Shown here: positions 19,126-29,758 of the stretch, one piece after another
How the letters are laid out: every line of letters begins with the position of its first letter
Position numbering within the stretch: the first letter of the stretch is position 1
NCBI GenBank assembly: GCA_001801215.1
Contig: MGXA01000096.1
Coordinates: forward strand, 1 to 48,416
Source: Gallionellales bacterium RIFCSPLOWO2_02_FULL_59_110
Lineage (GTDB): Bacteria; Pseudomonadota; Gammaproteobacteria; Burkholderiales; Gallionellaceae
Reading direction: 5' to 3'
DNA length: 48,416 bases
Translations under genes and position numbers: made by a program
The notes under the pieces: generated by a model
The model's database searches: none
What the model saw: the letters and a program-made list of their open reading frames with translations, nothing else
What the model was told of the DNA's origin: nothing

Positions 19126-20093
19126 AACAGCAACACCCCGCCACAAACGGGCCCCCGTCCACTTGCGCCATCCTGCTGTTTGGCGAGTTGCTGGTGGACT
19201 GCTTTCCGGATCGGGAAGTCATGGGCGGCGCCCCTTTCAACGTCGCCTACCACCTGCTCGGCCTCGGCGGTAAGGCCGGGGTCAATCCGGCGCTGGTCAC
19301 CCGCATCGGCAAGGACGAACGCGGTTTTCGCATTCTGCAAACCATCCAGGCCGCCGGCCTTGCCATCGACGGCGTGCAGCAGGATTCGCTGCATCCCACC
19401 GGTCTGGTTCAAATCACGCCGGATAACGATACCGGCGGGCACCGCTTCGAAATTGCTCCAGATCAGGCCTGGGATTTCATTCATGGCGAAATGGCGCGGC
19501 TGGCCGGGCTGGTGCATCGCCCGCAGTGGGTTTATTTTGGCACCCTCGCGCAACGCGGCGCTTCGCATTTTGCCTTGCGCACGCTGTTGCGCACCACGCG
19601 CGCCAAAACTTTTCTGGATGTCAATTTGCGCGATCCCTGGGTGGACAAAAAGGTGTTGCGCTGGTCGCTGGACAAGGCAGATATCGTCAAGCTGAACGAG
19701 GATGAGTTGCATCGCATCGCCGCCATGCTGGGGCTGGGCGGCAACGCGCCGAGATTGCTCGGAGAACGCCTGCTCCATGTTTCCGGGGCGCGCCGCCTGC
19801 TGGTCACCAGGGGCGAAAAAGGTGCCTGGCTGCTGGGCGAAGAAGGTAGCTATTTTCAGGTCGCAGCGGCGCAGCCGGTAGACGGCCTGGTCGATAGCGT
19901 CGGCGCCGGGGATGCCTTTTCCGCCGTATTCCTGCTCGGCCTGACGCAAAAATGGCCAGTCGATCAGACGCTGGAGCGCGCGCATCGCTTCGCCGGAGAA
20001 GTCTGCCGCCTGCGCGGAGCGATTCCGGACAGCATGGATTTTTACCGGCCCTTCGTCGCTGACTGGCAACTGGAAAAGGAGAATGCGGCTTGA
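19122..20093 (+). CDS. Fructokinase (PfkB family)
   Basis: 323-residue PfkB-family carbohydrate kinase. FGELLVDCFPD near residue 20 leads to the sugar-binding GGAPFNVAYHL. LDVNLRDPWVD is typical of fructokinases, and the C-terminal ATP motif is VDSVGAGDAFSAVF. In this operon it would phosphorylate the fructose released by sucrose synthase. The start is TTG 19122; no later ATG leaves the conserved N-terminus intact. The leader frame at 19072 carries the better ribosome binding site. The stop overlaps the TTG start of the next gene. Confidence 0.88.
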   Translation: MKQQHPATNGPPSTCAILLFGELLVDCFPDREVMGGAPFNVAYHLLGLGGKAGVNPALVTRIGKDERGFRILQTIQAAGLAIDGVQQDSLHPTGLVQITPDNDTGGHRFEIAPDQAWDFIHGEMARLAGLVHRPQWVYFGTLAQRGASHFALRTLLRTTRAKTFLDVNLRDPWVDKKVLRWSLDKADIVKLNEDELHRIAAMLGLGGNAPRLLGERLLHVSGARRLLVTRGEKGAWLLGEEGSYFQVAAAQPVDGLVDSVGAGDAFSAVFLLGLTQKWPVDQTLERAHRFAGEVCRLRGAIPDSMDFYRPFVADWQLEKENAA

Positions 20094-22246
20094 GCCAATG
20101 CTATATCCTGATGTTGAGCGTGCACGGCTTGATCCGCGGCCGCGACCTGGAACTGGGGCGCGATGCCGATACCGGCGGCCAGACCCTGTACGTGGTGGAG
20201 TTGGCGCGCGCGCTGGGGCGGCACCCGCATGTGGATCGCGTCGATCTGCTCACCCGCTTGGTCGATGACCCGCAAATTTCGCCCGATTACGCGCGCGGCG
20301 AGGAAGCGCTGGGGCACAATGCCCGCCTGGTGCGCCTGCCTTTTGGTCCGCGCCGCTATCTGCGCAAAGAAACCCTGTGGAACCATCTCGACCAGATGGT
20401 CGACCGTACGGTCAGTTACATGCGCCAGCAGGGCCGCCTGCCGGACGTGATCCACAGCCATTACGCCGATGCCGGCTACGTCGGCGTGCAACTGTCGCAA
20501 CTGCTCGGCATCCCGCTTATCCATACCGGCCATTCGCTCGGCCGCTGCAAGCGCCAGCGCATGCTGGCGCACGGGCGCAAGGCGCAGGCGCTGGAGCGGC
20601 AGTTCAATTTTAACCGGCGCATCGCGGCGGAAGAGGCGGTGCTGGCGCATGCCGGCCTGGTGGTGACCAGCACGCCGCAGGAGAGCACGGAGCAGTACGG
20701 CCTGTACGAAAGCTATCAGCCGGGCCGCGCGACGGTGATTCCGCCCGGCACCGACACTTCGCGCTTCGCGCCGCCCGGCAAGGCGCCGGTAACGTCGGAA
20801 GTTGCGCGCATGGTCGACCGCTTCCTCGATGCGCCGCGCAAGCCGCTGATTCTCGCCATCTGCCGCCCCGAGGTGCGCAAAAACCTGGCCCGGCTGATCG
20901 CCGCCTATGGCGAATCACCGCGCCTGCGCGAGCTGGCCAACCTCGCCATCGTGGCCGGCCAGCGCGAGAATATCCGCACGCTCGACGAAGATCAGGCGAA
21001 GGTGCTGACCGGCCTGCTGCTGGAAGTGGATCGCCACGACCTATGGGGGCATGTCGCGCTGCCCAAGCAGCACCAGTCAGACGACATTCCGCAGCTCTAC
21101 CGGCTGGCCGCCGCGCGCCGGGGCGTGTTCGCCAACCCCGCGCTGACCGAGCCGTTCGGGCTGACGCTGATCGAGGCGGCCGCCAGCGGTCTGCCCATCG
21201 TCGCCACCGCCGACGGCGGCCCGCGCGACATTGTCGGCAATTGCGAAAACGGCATTCTGGTCGATCCGCTCGATACGGCGGCCATCGCCGCCGCGCTGGA
21301 GGCGGTGCTGTCCGATCCGCGCGCCTGGCAGCGTTACTCCCGGCGCGGCATTGCCGGGGTGGCGCGGCACTACACCTGGGATGCACATGTCGAAAAATAC
21401 CTGAAGGCCGTCGGGCGCATGTTGCGCCGCAGCCGCAAACAGATGCGGCGCGATCTTGCCGCCTTCCGCTGCCACGGCGCCACCCCGCTGCCATTCTTGC
21501 AGCGTATGCTGGTGAGCGATATCGACAACACCCTGATCGGCGACAAGGCCGGACTGGCGCAGTTGCACGCCGTGCTGCACGGCAGCAGCCGCGAGCTGGG
21601 CTTCGGCGTCGCCACCGGTCGCACCCTGGAAAGCACTTTGCGCATTCTCAAGCAATGGCGCGTGCCCATGCCGGACGTGCTGATTACCTCGGTCGGCAGC
21701 GAAATCAATTATGGCCGCGACCTCGGCCCCGATGCCGGCTGGAGAAACCATATCCGCCACCTGTGGCGGCGCGACGCCGTGGAGCAGGCGCTGTCCGGAA
21801 CGCCGGGCCTCACCTTGCAGCCGGCGGAAAACCAGCGCGAATTCAAGCTCAGCTACAACGTCGATCCAGAGGCGATGCCGCCGCTGCACGAGCTTCACGC
21901 CATGTTGCGCAGCCACAAGTTGCACGCCCGGCTAATCTACTCCCACCAGGCGCATCTCGACATCCTGCCGGTGCGCGCATCCAAAGGCCATGCGGTGCGC
22001 TATCTGGCCTACAAATGGGGTTTGCCGCTGCGCGCCTTCCTGGTTGCCGGCGATTCCGGCAACGACGAGGAGATGCTGCTAGGCGATACCCTCGGCGTGG
22101 TGGTCGCCAACCACAGCCCGGAACTCGAGAGTCTGCGCGGCCTCGAACAGATATATTTTTCCGCTGCGCCTTACGCGGCGGGGATTCTGGATGGGATGAG
22201 GCATTATGGCTTCATCGCCGGAGCCGTAAACGGGGAGGTACCATGA
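20090..22246 (+). CDS. Sucrose-phosphate synthase with C-terminal sucrose-phosphatase domain
   Basis: 718 residues, two enzymes in one chain. Residues 1-~450 are a GT4 glycosyltransferase: [12 protein letters not shown] near 24-35, [10 protein letters not shown] near 121 and the retaining-GT pair E354/E362 in EPFGLTLIE. They make sucrose 6-phosphate from a nucleotide glucose and fructose 6-phosphate. Residues ~470-718 are a HAD phosphatase with nucleophile motif DIDNT (D477, D479) and metal motif [10 protein letters not shown], releasing sucrose. Start TTG 20090 overlaps the fructokinase stop, and the stop overlaps the sucrose synthase ATG. The phosphatase catalytic aspartates are intact, so the bifunctional protein should be active in both halves. 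Confidence 0.93.
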   Translation: MSQCYILMLSVHGLIRGRDLELGRDADTGGQTLYVVELARALGRHPHVDRVDLLTRLVDDPQISPDYARGEEALGHNARLVRLPFGPRRYLRKETLWNHLDQMVDRTVSYMRQQGRLPDVIHSHYADAGYVGVQLSQLLGIPLIHTGHSLGRCKRQRMLAHGRKAQALERQFNFNRRIAAEEAVLAHAGLVVTSTPQESTEQYGLYESYQPGRATVIPPGTDTSRFAPPGKAPVTSEVARMVDRFLDAPRKPLILAICRPEVRKNLARLIAAYGESPRLRELANLAIVAGQRENIRTLDEDQAKVLTGLLLEVDRHDLWGHVALPKQHQSDDIPQLYRLAAARRGVFANPALTEPFGLTLIEAAASGLPIVATADGGPRDIVGNCENGILVDPLDTAAIAAALEAVLSDPRAWQRYSRRGIAGVARHYTWDAHVEKYLKAVGRMLRRSRKQMRRDLAAFRCHGATPLPFLQRMLVSDIDNTLIGDKAGLAQLHAVLHGSSRELGFGVATGRTLESTLRILKQWRVPMPDVLITSVGSEINYGRDLGPDAGWRNHIRHLWRRDAVEQALSGTPGLTLQPAENQREFKLSYNVDPEAMPPLHELHAMLRSHKLHARLIYSHQAHLDILPVRASKGHAVRYLAYKWGLPLRAFLVAGDSGNDEEMLLGDTLGVVVANHSPELESLRGLEQIYFSAAPYAAGILDGMRHYGFIAGAVNGEVP

Positions 22247-24621
22247 TCGACCACCTGCGCGCCTGGACGCACGAGCACCGCGATGCCCAGCAGGCTTTTC
22301 TGCGCCGTTGTTTCGCCGAGGGGCGTCCGCTCATGCTGCAAACCGACCTGCGCGGCATTTTCTCCGGGCTGTGCGAAACAATGTCCGGCGAACTCGCCGC
22401 TTCGCCGCTGGAAGAGAGCGTGCGGCTGTTGCAGGAAGGCGTCTTTCAGTCGCCCTGGGCTTATTTTGCGTTGCGCGAGGGCGCCGGTCGCTGGCATTAC
22501 CTGCGCGCGCATCTGGAAGAGGCCGTGCCGGAGACGGTCGGCGTCGCCGAATTCCTGCGCTTCAAGGAATTGGTAGTGCGCCCCGATGCCGGCACGGAGG
22601 CGGTGCTGGAAGTAGATTTCGGGCCGTTCAACCGCGAATTCCCGCGCCTGAAGGAAACGCGCTCCATCGGTCAGGGCGTATTGTTCCTCAACCGCCACCT
22701 GTCCAGCGCGATGTTCCAGAAATCGGGTGAAGGGTATGTCAAACTGCTGAACTTCCTGCGCCTGCACGCGATGGAGGGGCGCCAACTGATGCTGCACGAG
22801 CATATCCGCGATGTTCCCGCCTTGCAGGCCGCATTGCGCCAAGCGCAGGCGCTGCTGGAAAATCAGCCGGCAGACACGTCCTGGCCACAGCTTGCGGAAC
22901 CGCTCGGGCGGCTCGGTTTCGCGCCCGGCTGGGGCGGCGCCGCCGCGCGCGCCGCCGATACCATGAGCCTGCTGACCGACATTCTGGAAGCCCCCTCGCC
23001 GCAGGCGTTGGAAGCGTTCCTGGCGCGCATCCCGATGATCTCGCGCCTGCTGATCCTGTCGCCGCACGGCTACTTCGCGCAGGACAACGTGCTCGGCAGG
23101 CCGGACACCGGCGGCCAGGTGGTTTATATCCTCGACCAGGTGCGTGCGCTGGAGCAGGAAATGCGCGCAAGCCTCGCGGTGCAGGGCGTGAACGTGGAGC
23201 CGCAGATACTGGTGGTCACGCGGCTGATTCCGGAGTCGGACGGCACCACCTGCAACCAGCCGCTGGAGAAGATACACGGCTGTGATTGCGCCACCATCCT
23301 GCGCGTACCGTTTCGCATGGAAAGCGGCGAGGTCGTGCGGCACTGGATTTCCCGCTTCGAAATCTGGCCGTATCTGGAAACTTTCGCCCGCGATGTCGAG
23401 CGCGAGGCACTGGCGCAATTCGGCGGTCGCCCGGACCTCATCATCGGCAACTACTCCGACGGCAACCTGGTCGCCTCGCTGCTTTCGCAACGCCTCGGCG
23501 TCACCCAGTGCAACATCGCCCATGCGCTGGAGCAGACCAAGTACCTGCACTCCGCCCTGTACTGGCAGGAAAACGAGATTCCCTATCATTTCTCGAGCCA
23601 GTACACCGCCGACCTGATCGCCATGAACAGCGCGGATTTCATCATCACCAGCACCTACCAGGAGATCGCGGGCACGGCGCAAACCGTGGGCCAGTACGAG
23701 AGCTACCGCGCATTCACCATGCCGGGGCTGTACCGGGTGGTGCAGGGCATCGACCCGTTCGACCCCAAGTTCAACATCGTGTCGCCGGGCGCCGACGAAC
23801 GCATCTATTTTTCGCATCTGGACGAAGGGCGGCGCCTGCGTTCGCTGCAACCGGACATCGAGCGCCTGCTGTCAGGCGACGATCCGGGCGTGCCGTGGCG
23901 CGGGCATTTTTCGGAGCCCGGCAAGCCCATCGTTTTCACGCTGGCGCGGCTGGATCGCATCAAAAACCTGTCCGGCTTGACGGACTGGTTCGGGGAATGT
24001 GCGCGTTTGCGCGAACGCGCCAACCTGCTGGTGATCGGCGGCCATATCGATCCCGCTGCTTCCTCGGACGCCGAGGAGCGCGAGCAGATATTGCGCATGC
24101 ACGAATTGATGGATCGGCATGGCCTGGACGGGCAGATGCGCTGGCTGGGGACGCGCCTCGACAAGGCGCTGGCCGGTGAAATCTACCGCACGGTGGCCGA
24201 CCTGCGCGGCGTGTTCGTGCAGCCCGCGCTGTTCGAGGCATTCGGTTTGACGTTGATCGAGGCGATGGCGTCCGGCCTGCCGGTGTTTGCCACCCGTCAT
24301 GGCGGGCCGCAGGAAATCATCCAGCACGGCGTCTCCGGCTTCCATATCGACCCCAACGACGGCGCTGCCGCCGCCAGCGCCATCGCCGATTTCCTGGAGC
24401 AGGACGCTGCCGGTTCGGCGGCCTGGCAGCAACTGTCGCAAGGCGCGCTGGCGCGCGTGGAAGCGCGCTACACCTGGAAACGCTACGCCGAGCGCATGAT
24501 GACCCTGTCGCGCATCTACGGTTTCTGGAAATTTGTCAGCAACCTGGAACGCGAGGAAACCGCCCGCTATCTCCAGATGTTTTACCATTTGCAGATGCGG
24601 CCGCTGGCACGGGCAATTTGA
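22243..24621 (+). CDS. Sucrose synthase
   Basis: 792 residues, full length for the family. It reversibly converts sucrose plus NDP to NDP-glucose and fructose. The N-terminal regulatory region (1-~260) is followed by [20 protein letters not shown] and the [15 protein letters not shown] helix start. [16 protein letters not shown] and [19 protein letters not shown] complete the GT4 catalytic site. ATG 22243 lies in the stop of the preceding gene (ATGA), so production is coupled. A much longer upstream frame exists but overlaps the sucrose-phosphate synthase gene and is not coding. Confidence 0.94.
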   Translation: MIDHLRAWTHEHRDAQQAFLRRCFAEGRPLMLQTDLRGIFSGLCETMSGELAASPLEESVRLLQEGVFQSPWAYFALREGAGRWHYLRAHLEEAVPETVGVAEFLRFKELVVRPDAGTEAVLEVDFGPFNREFPRLKETRSIGQGVLFLNRHLSSAMFQKSGEGYVKLLNFLRLHAMEGRQLMLHEHIRDVPALQAALRQAQALLENQPADTSWPQLAEPLGRLGFAPGWGGAAARAADTMSLLTDILEAPSPQALEAFLARIPMISRLLILSPHGYFAQDNVLGRPDTGGQVVYILDQVRALEQEMRASLAVQGVNVEPQILVVTRLIPESDGTTCNQPLEKIHGCDCATILRVPFRMESGEVVRHWISRFEIWPYLETFARDVEREALAQFGGRPDLIIGNYSDGNLVASLLSQRLGVTQCNIAHALEQTKYLHSALYWQENEIPYHFSSQYTADLIAMNSADFIITSTYQEIAGTAQTVGQYESYRAFTMPGLYRVVQGIDPFDPKFNIVSPGADERIYFSHLDEGRRLRSLQPDIERLLSGDDPGVPWRGHFSEPGKPIVFTLARLDRIKNLSGLTDWFGECARLRERANLLVIGGHIDPAASSDAEEREQILRMHELMDRHGLDGQMRWLGTRLDKALAGEIYRTVADLRGVFVQPALFEAFGLTLIEAMASGLPVFATRHGGPQEIIQHGVSGFHIDPNDGAAAASAIADFLEQDAAGSAAWQQLSQGALARVEARYTWKRYAERMMTLSRIYGFWKFVSNLEREETARYLQMFYHLQMRPLARAI

Positions 24622-24752
24622 GGGTGCGACAGCAGCTTTGCAATGCACCGCTTGGTTTATCGTCATCGGCACTGCGTCAACAGGCACGCTGTCGGTTGCC
24701 ATCTATTTCCGAGTGCGCGATTGCCGCAATGAAACGGCAGGAATATATCTCC

Positions 24753-25511
24753 TCAATCGGGTTTGACCTTGTTCCATGCACCCGTCCTGTCGAGGTCATA
24801 GACGAACATGCCGATCAGTTTTTTTACCCGCTCGGGGCTCTGCGTGAAACGCACGCCGGCCCGGTTGGCGCGTGTGCCGTCCGGCAGGGTGATCGCCGTC
24901 ACGTAGCGTATCCTGAAATCGGCGATGATGGCGTCGCCGCTCGGCATGATGATGCGACAGCCTTTGAGCATCGCGCCTTCCGTGAGCGTGACCCCGCTGT
25001 CGTAGAGGATACCTCCCATGCCGTCGAGGCTGATGTCGACGATCCTCGCTTCGAAGGAAATGGTGCTGCCTTCGTCGGCGACGCAGCGCAGCGATGTGTC
25101 CTCGGGCACGGGAATGCGTGGCTGTTCGCGGCGATGGTGGAGGATCAGCGACTGCGGGAACGCAAACTGGATGGCAGGCTGGCCGTCGAATTCCGTATCC
25201 AGCGGATTGGAGACCTCGAATACAATCTGCGCTTCCTTGTAGAATGCGGTGAATTCCACTATCGGGAGGGCGAGCAACGTCTTGTTCCGCGACTTGTTTA
25301 CGCAGTAGGCTATGAGGAAATGGTCGGTTGCCGGGTCGACGGAAATAATATGCGATACGAACATCCGGCTGGTTCCGATTACCGTCCCCAGCGAAATGCG
25401 CTCTTTTTTCAGCGCCTGCAAAATGCGGTAAATTTCGATGCGGGAACGGTATAGCGCATTCTTGGGCATCGGAAGCTGCGGGGTTTTGCCGGAGTCAATG
25501 GAATTGGCCAT
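24753..25511 (-). CDS. PilZ-domain c-di-GMP-binding protein (YcgR-like)
   Basis: 252 residues. The N-terminal half is a YcgR-type beta domain. The C-terminal half is a PilZ domain with both c-di-GMP signatures: RREQPR (RxxxR) near residue 128 and DISLDGMGG (D/NxSxxG) near 160. Such proteins slow flagellar motors or tune surface attachment when c-di-GMP rises. Another c-di-GMP gene (EAL end) closes the window. Start ATG 25511. It is convergent with the sucrose operon, with a 131-bp gap that shows no clear terminator. Confidence 0.88.
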   Translation of the reverse strand: MANSIDSGKTPQLPMPKNALYRSRIEIYRILQALKKERISLGTVIGTSRMFVSHIISVDPATDHFLIAYCVNKSRNKTLLALPIVEFTAFYKEAQIVFEVSNPLDTEFDGQPAIQFAFPQSLILHHRREQPRIPVPEDTSLRCVADEGSTISFEARIVDISLDGMGGILYDSGVTLTEGAMLKGCRIIMPSGDAIIADFRIRYVTAITLPDGTRANRAGVRFTQSPERVKKLIGMFVYDLDRTGAWNKVKPD

Positions 25512-25535
25512 GAATATTGATCCAAATACAGATGG

Positions 25536-25794
25536 TTAATGGCAGTTTTTGGGTTTATGGCTAATGCGTGTTACGCCGTTGCCGGTCAGTACGCGCACCC
25601 GGTCGCCGGGCTGCGCTTTCTTCGATGGCAGTCCCCGCCGCTCACCCCGCAACTGTACCCGGCACGGTGCACACCGCGCTGCCGGCGGCGGCAGCGCTAA
25701 CTGCAATGCTTCCCGCTATCGCTCCTGCTGTCGTACCGGTGGGCGGTTTGGCGGTTTCGATCAGCACCTCGCGCACGCTTTCAACGGTGGTCAT
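25536..25794 (-). pseudogene. Remnant of a glycine-zipper 2TM (SlyB-like) gene
   Basis: Starting 3 bp after the gcvPB stop, ATG 25794 opens MTTVESVREVLIETAKPPTG followed by an Ala/Gly-rich stretch, with a stop after 49 residues. A second frame continues with QLRGERRGLPSKKAQPGDRV and RVLTGNGVTRI, ending at TAA 25536-25538. The TVESVREV start, glycine-rich middle and GDRVRV end match the order of glycine-zipper 2TM outer-membrane proteins, but the pieces lie in different frames. I read it as a frameshifted remnant. The match is by eye only. Confidence 0.4.
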
Positions 25795-25797
25795 GAA

Positions 25798-27249
25798 TTA
25801 AACAGCGGGTTTCCACGTCAGGTCAAGTTCCCTCGCCGCCTTCACGTCGTCGAGGCGGCGCACCGGCATGGTATGCGGCGCGCCCTTCACCAGCTCCGGC
25901 GCGGCGTAGGCTTCGTCGCGAATTTTCTTCAGCGCGGAGACGAAGCCATCCAGCGTCTCCTTCGATTCGGTTTCGGTCGGCTCGATCAGCAGGCACTCCG
26001 GCACCAGCATCGGGAAGTAGGTGGTGGGCGGGTGAAAGCCCTTGTCCAGCAGGCGCTTCGCGACGTCCATCGCGGAGATCCCGGTGGCATCCTTGAGCGG
26101 CTTCATCGAAATAATAAACTCGTGGCTGGCGCGGCGCTGCGGGAAGGCGACGGCGAATCCCGCCTTGCCCAGCTCTGCCATCAGGTAGTTGGCATTCAGC
26201 GTGGCGAATTCGGCGACGCGGTGCATGCCTTCCGCGCCCAGCATGCGCGCATACACATAGGCGCGCAACAGGATGCCGATGTTGCCGGTGAACGCGGACA
26301 GGTGGCCGATGGATTGCGGCAAGTCCTGCTCGGTCAAATAGCGATAGGTTTCGTCCTGTTTTGCGACCACCGGCAGCGGCAGGAACGGCAGCAGGCGCTG
26401 CGCCACGCCCACCGCGCCCGCGCCCGGCCCGCCGCCGCCGTGCGGCGTGGAGAAGGTCTTGTGCAGGTTCATGTGGATCACGTCGAAGCCCATGTCGCCG
26501 GGCTTGACCTTGCCGAGGATCGCGTTCAGGTTCGCGCCGTCGTAATACAGCAGGCCGCCCGCATCGTGGATGATCTTCTGGATATCTGCGATGCGCTTCT
26601 CGAACACGCCCAACGTGGAAGGGTTGGTCAGCATCAGCCCGGCGGTCTGCGGGCCGGTCGCGGCGCGCAGCGCGTCGAGATCGACATCGCCGTTCGCGTC
26701 GGTCGGAATCTCTTTTACCGTATAGCCGCACATCACCGCTGTCGCCGGGTTGGTGCCGTGCGCCGCATCCGGCACGATGATCTCGCGGCGCGCGGTGTCA
26801 TTGCGCGCGTCGTGGTAGGCGCGGATCATCGCGATGCCGGCGAATTCGCCCTGTGCGCCGGCCATCGGCATCAGCGAAACGCCGGCCATGCCGGTCACGT
26901 CTTTGAGGATTTCCTGCAAGTCGTACAGGCAGGCCAGCATGCCCTGCCCGCTGGCTTCCGGCGCGAGCGGATGGCGCGCGAGGAAGTTCGGCAGCATCGA
27001 AAGCGTGTTGCAGGCGCGCGGGTTGTACTTCATCGTGCAGGAGCCGAGCGGATAGAAATGCGTGTCGATAGAGAAATTTTTCTGCGACAGCCGGGTGTAG
27101 TGGCGCACCACATCCATTTCCGAGGCTTCCGGCAACAGCGGGCGATCCTCGCGCAGCAGCGTAGAAGGAATGCCGCTAATTGCGGCGGCGTGATGGGGAG
27201 CCTGCGCCGCGTTGCGGCGACCGGGATGGGAGCGTTCAAAAATCAGCAT
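25798..27249 (-). CDS. gcvPB: Glycine dehydrogenase (decarboxylating) subunit 2
   Basis: 483 residues, the catalytic PLP half of the split P protein. It decarboxylates glycine and passes aminomethyl to the lipoyl arm of GcvH. The PLP lysine lies in [27 protein letters not shown] and AHGTNPATA are further family blocks. It is separated from gcvPA by tpx and a repeat. Start ATG 27249. A dense opposite-strand open frame over this gene is a GC artefact. Confidence 0.96.
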   Translation of the reverse strand: MLIFERSHPGRRNAAQAPHHAAAISGIPSTLLREDRPLLPEASEMDVVRHYTRLSQKNFSIDTHFYPLGSCTMKYNPRACNTLSMLPNFLARHPLAPEASGQGMLACLYDLQEILKDVTGMAGVSLMPMAGAQGEFAGIAMIRAYHDARNDTARREIIVPDAAHGTNPATAVMCGYTVKEIPTDANGDVDLDALRAATGPQTAGLMLTNPSTLGVFEKRIADIQKIIHDAGGLLYYDGANLNAILGKVKPGDMGFDVIHMNLHKTFSTPHGGGGPGAGAVGVAQRLLPFLPLPVVAKQDETYRYLTEQDLPQSIGHLSAFTGNIGILLRAYVYARMLGAEGMHRVAEFATLNANYLMAELGKAGFAVAFPQRRASHEFIISMKPLKDATGISAMDVAKRLLDKGFHPPTTYFPMLVPECLLIEPTETESKETLDGFVSALKKIRDEAYAAPELVKGAPHTMPVRRLDDVKAARELDLTWKPAV

Positions 27250-27269
27250 GGTTTATTCCTTAAAACACC

Positions 27270-27354
27270 GTAGCCCGGATGCAGCGTAGCGGAATCCGGG
27301 AATTTTCCGCATGCGCACACGACCCCGGATTCCATTGCATTCCATCCGGGCTAC
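27270..27354 (+). repeat. GTAGCCCGGAT palindromic repeat, second copy
   Basis: 85-bp element between tpx and gcvPB with GTAGCCCGGAT at one end, ATCCGGGCTAC at the other, and inner GGAATCCGGG / CCCCGGATTCC. Same family as 9580-9660. It lies inside the gcv transcription unit. Confidence 0.85.
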
Positions 27355-27361
27355 CGGTTCT

Positions 27362-27865
27362 TTATTTCAGTGCTGCCAGCGCCGCATCGTAGTTCGGCTC
27401 GTTCTTGATCTCGCTGACCAGTTCGGTGTAGCGCACCACGTTGTTCTCGTCGAGCACGATCACGGCGCGCGTCGCAAGTCCGGCCAGCACGCCATCGGCG
27501 ATCTCCACGCCGTAGTTGCGCAGGAATTCGCGACCGCGCATCAGGGACAGGTTGACCACGTTGTCCAGCCCTTCGCTGGCGCAGAAACGCGCTTGGGCGA
27601 AGGGCAGGTCGGCGGAGATGGTGACGACCACGGTGTTGTCCAGACCGCCCGCAAGCTGGTTGAAGCGCCGCTCGGAAGCCGCGCAGGTCGGCGTATCCAG
27701 GCTCGGCACGATGTTCAGCACCTTGCGCTTGCTGCCGAAACTGGCCAGCGTGACATCCTTCAGATCCTTGCCTACCAGCGAGAAGGCCGGTGCGGTTTGC
27801 CCTGCTTTGGGGAAGTCGCCGTTCAGTTGTACGAGATTGCCACCGAGTGCTGTGCTGTGTGCCAT
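27362..27865 (-). CDS. tpx: Thiol peroxidase
   Basis: 167-residue atypical 2-Cys peroxiredoxin reducing peroxides at the expense of thioredoxin. Peroxidatic Cys61 is in [10 protein letters not shown] and resolving Cys95 in QARFCASEG, the exact Tpx layout. Start ATG 27865 follows a GGAG-type site; the longer frame runs into gcvPA. It lies 20 bp after gcvPA and before gcvPB, so it interrupts the two halves of the P protein in one apparent operon. Confidence 0.95.
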   Translation of the reverse strand: MAHSTALGGNLVQLNGDFPKAGQTAPAFSLVGKDLKDVTLASFGSKRKVLNIVPSLDTPTCAASERRFNQLAGGLDNTVVVTISADLPFAQARFCASEGLDNVVNLSLMRGREFLRNYGVEIADGVLAGLATRAVIVLDENNVVRYTELVSEIKNEPNYDAALAALK

Positions 27866-27884
27866 GTCGTTCTCCTTGGTGAGG

Positions 27885-29237
27885 TTAGTGAAGTGCGTGG
27901 CGTAACGCCGCCACATAGCGTTGCAAATCTTCATTGGTCTTGGTTTCGGTGGCGCAAACCAGAATCGCGTTGCCGAGTTGCGGGTAATGCGGTTGCAGAT
28001 CGAAACCGCCAGAGATGCCCTGACTGGATATGCTCGCCAGCACTTTGGCGGAAGACTCGGGCAAATGCAAGACCACTTCATGGAAATGCGCTGCGCCGAA
28101 CAGGCGCTTCACGCCGGGTACGCCGCCGGCCTGCACAGCGAGGGCCTGCGTGTTGGCGTGCGACGCCGCTGCGGCGCGGCGCAGGCCATCTGCGCCGAGC
28201 AACGACATATGGATGGTCGCCGCAGCCACCATCAGCCCCTGGTTGCTGCAAATATTGGAAGTCGCCTTGGCGCGGCGGATGTGCTGCTCGCGCGCTTGCA
28301 GCGTCAGCGTGAAACCTTGTTTGCCGTCGAGATCGACGGTGCGGCCGATGATGCGCCCCGGCATCTGGCGCACCAGCGCCTGCTTGCAGCACATGAAGCC
28401 GAAATACGGCCCGCCGCTGGACAGCGGCGCACCGAGCGGCTGGCCGTCGCCGACCGCGATGTCCGCGCCTTTTTCCGCCCACTGTCCGGGAGCCTTGAGT
28501 AACGCCAGAGTCAACGGATTGACCAGCGCAATCGCCAGCGCGCCCTGCGCATGCGCCCAGGCGGTCAGCGCATCGACATCTTCCAGCACGCCGAAGAAAT
28601 TTGGCTGCGGGATCACCAGCGCGGCGATATCGCTGCCTGCATGTTGTTCCAGCGCCTTCATGTCGGTCGTGCCGGTCGCGCTGTCGAACGGGATTTCCAC
28701 CAGTTCGATGTTCTGCAATTTGACGATACTGCGCGCTACGCTGCGGTACATCGGGCTGACGGTGGCGGGCAGCAGCACGCGGCGCGAAGACTTATGCGAA
28801 CGCACCGCCATCAGGGCCGCCTCTGCCAAGCCGGATGCGCCGTCGTACAGGCTGGCGTTGGACGCGTCCATGCCGGTCAGCGACGCGATCATGGTCTGGT
28901 ATTCGTACAGCGTTTGCAGCGTACCCTGGCTGGCCTCGGCCTGATAGGGCGTGTAGGCGGTGTAATACTCGCCGCGCGTGGCGATCTCCCAGACTGCGGC
29001 GGGAATATGGTGCTCGTAGGCGCCCGCGCCGATGAAATTAAGCGGCTGGACATCCTGCGCCGCGCGCTCGTGCATCAGGCGCGTGACCTGCATCTCGTTC
29101 AAGCCGTCGCCGATGGCGCTCAACTTGCCGCTGCGCAACGCGGCGGGGATTTCGTCGAACAGCGCGTCAATATTTTTCGCGCCGATGCTGGCGAGCATCG
29201 CTGCAATGTCTTGCTCGGTGTGGGGGATGAAGGGCAT
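27885..29237 (-). CDS. gcvPA: Glycine dehydrogenase (decarboxylating) subunit 1
   Basis: 450 residues, the non-PLP-binding half of the split P protein. It forms the enzyme with GcvPB. It begins [19 protein letters not shown] as typical GcvPA does, with [15 protein letters not shown] near residue 68 and [13 protein letters not shown] near 95. The split P protein occurs in many bacteria; E. coli has a single chain. Start ATG 29237. Confidence 0.96.
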   Translation of the reverse strand: MPFIPHTEQDIAAMLASIGAKNIDALFDEIPAALRSGKLSAIGDGLNEMQVTRLMHERAAQDVQPLNFIGAGAYEHHIPAAVWEIATRGEYYTAYTPYQAEASQGTLQTLYEYQTMIASLTGMDASNASLYDGASGLAEAALMAVRSHKSSRRVLLPATVSPMYRSVARSIVKLQNIELVEIPFDSATGTTDMKALEQHAGSDIAALVIPQPNFFGVLEDVDALTAWAHAQGALAIALVNPLTLALLKAPGQWAEKGADIAVGDGQPLGAPLSSGGPYFGFMCCKQALVRQMPGRIIGRTVDLDGKQGFTLTLQAREQHIRRAKATSNICSNQGLMVAAATIHMSLLGADGLRRAAAASHANTQALAVQAGGVPGVKRLFGAAHFHEVVLHLPESSAKVLASISSQGISGGFDLQPHYPQLGNAILVCATETKTNEDLQRYVAALRHALH

Positions 29238-29248
29238 GTTAAATCCTT

Positions 29249-29334
29249 GAGAAGGGAGAAGAGGGAAGGGAGAAGGGTGGCGCGCGTTGCGCGCCTCAGG
29301 TTTTACCCTTCCCCCTTATCCCTTCCCCCTTCCC
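29249..29334 (+). repeat. Purine/pyrimidine hairpin repeat between gcvH and gcvPA
   Basis: GAGAAGGGAGAAG-type arm (29249-29277), a GC-rich inner stem GCGCGCGTTGCGCGC, then TTTTACCCTTCCCCCTT-type arm (29305-29334). Same family as 8402-8478. It fills the gap before the gcvPA start and lies inside the operon. Confidence 0.75.
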
Positions 29335-29339
29335 GGTTT

Positions 29340-29729
29340 TCAGTGGGCTTCGCTATCCACGACGGCCTGATACCCCGCCGCATCCATCAGCGCCGCGACG
29401 TCCGCCGCGTTGTCCGGTTTCAATTTGAACATCCATGCGGCATAGGGGTCGTCGTTGATTCTTTCCGGTGCGCTGTCCAGTTCGCCGTTTACCGCCGTCA
29501 CTTCGCCGGCAACCGGCGCGTATACGTCGGCGGCGGCTTTCACCGATTCCACGACCGCGCATTCTTCCCTGGCCTTGAGCTTGCGCCCCACTGCCGGTGT
29601 TTCAACAAACACCATGTCGCCCAGCAGTTCCTGCGCGTGCTGGGTGATGCCGATACTGATGGTGCCGTCGGCCTCGGTTTTGACCCATTCGTGGGAGGCG
29701 GTGTATTTCAGATTGCTCGGATTGCTCAT
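29340..29729 (-). CDS. gcvH: Glycine cleavage system H protein
   Basis: 129-residue lipoyl carrier shuttling the aminomethyl group between P and T proteins. The lipoylated residue is K64 in [12 protein letters not shown]. Start ATG 29729 is favoured because GGAG lies six bases upstream; the frame opens four codons earlier. It is 29 bp from the gcvT stop. Confidence 0.97.
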   Translation of the reverse strand: MSNPSNLKYTASHEWVKTEADGTISIGITQHAQELLGDMVFVETPAVGRKLKAREECAVVESVKAAADVYAPVAGEVTAVNGELDSAPERINDDPYAAWMFKLKPDNAADVAALMDAAGYQAVVDSEAH

Positions 29730-29758
29730 GCTGTTCTCCAATAGTTAATCGATACAAA

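Noticed and set aside
21043-22242. Upstream extension of the sucrose synthase frame
   Set aside because: Overlaps the sucrose-phosphate synthase gene; the extra residues are low-complexity Arg/Ala and the conserved N-terminus begins at 22243.
25640-25690. CCCCGCAACTGTACCCGG on the plus strand resembles part of a cobalamin riboswitch
   Set aside because: The other conserved boxes (the GGGAA region and GCCACTG) are missing, no cobalamin gene follows, and the stretch is better explained as the reverse strand of the glycine-zipper remnant.
25549-27273. 574-codon plus-strand open frame over gcvPB
   Set aside because: Antisense shadow of gcvPB; composition dominated by His/Arg/Gln/Ala with no domain.
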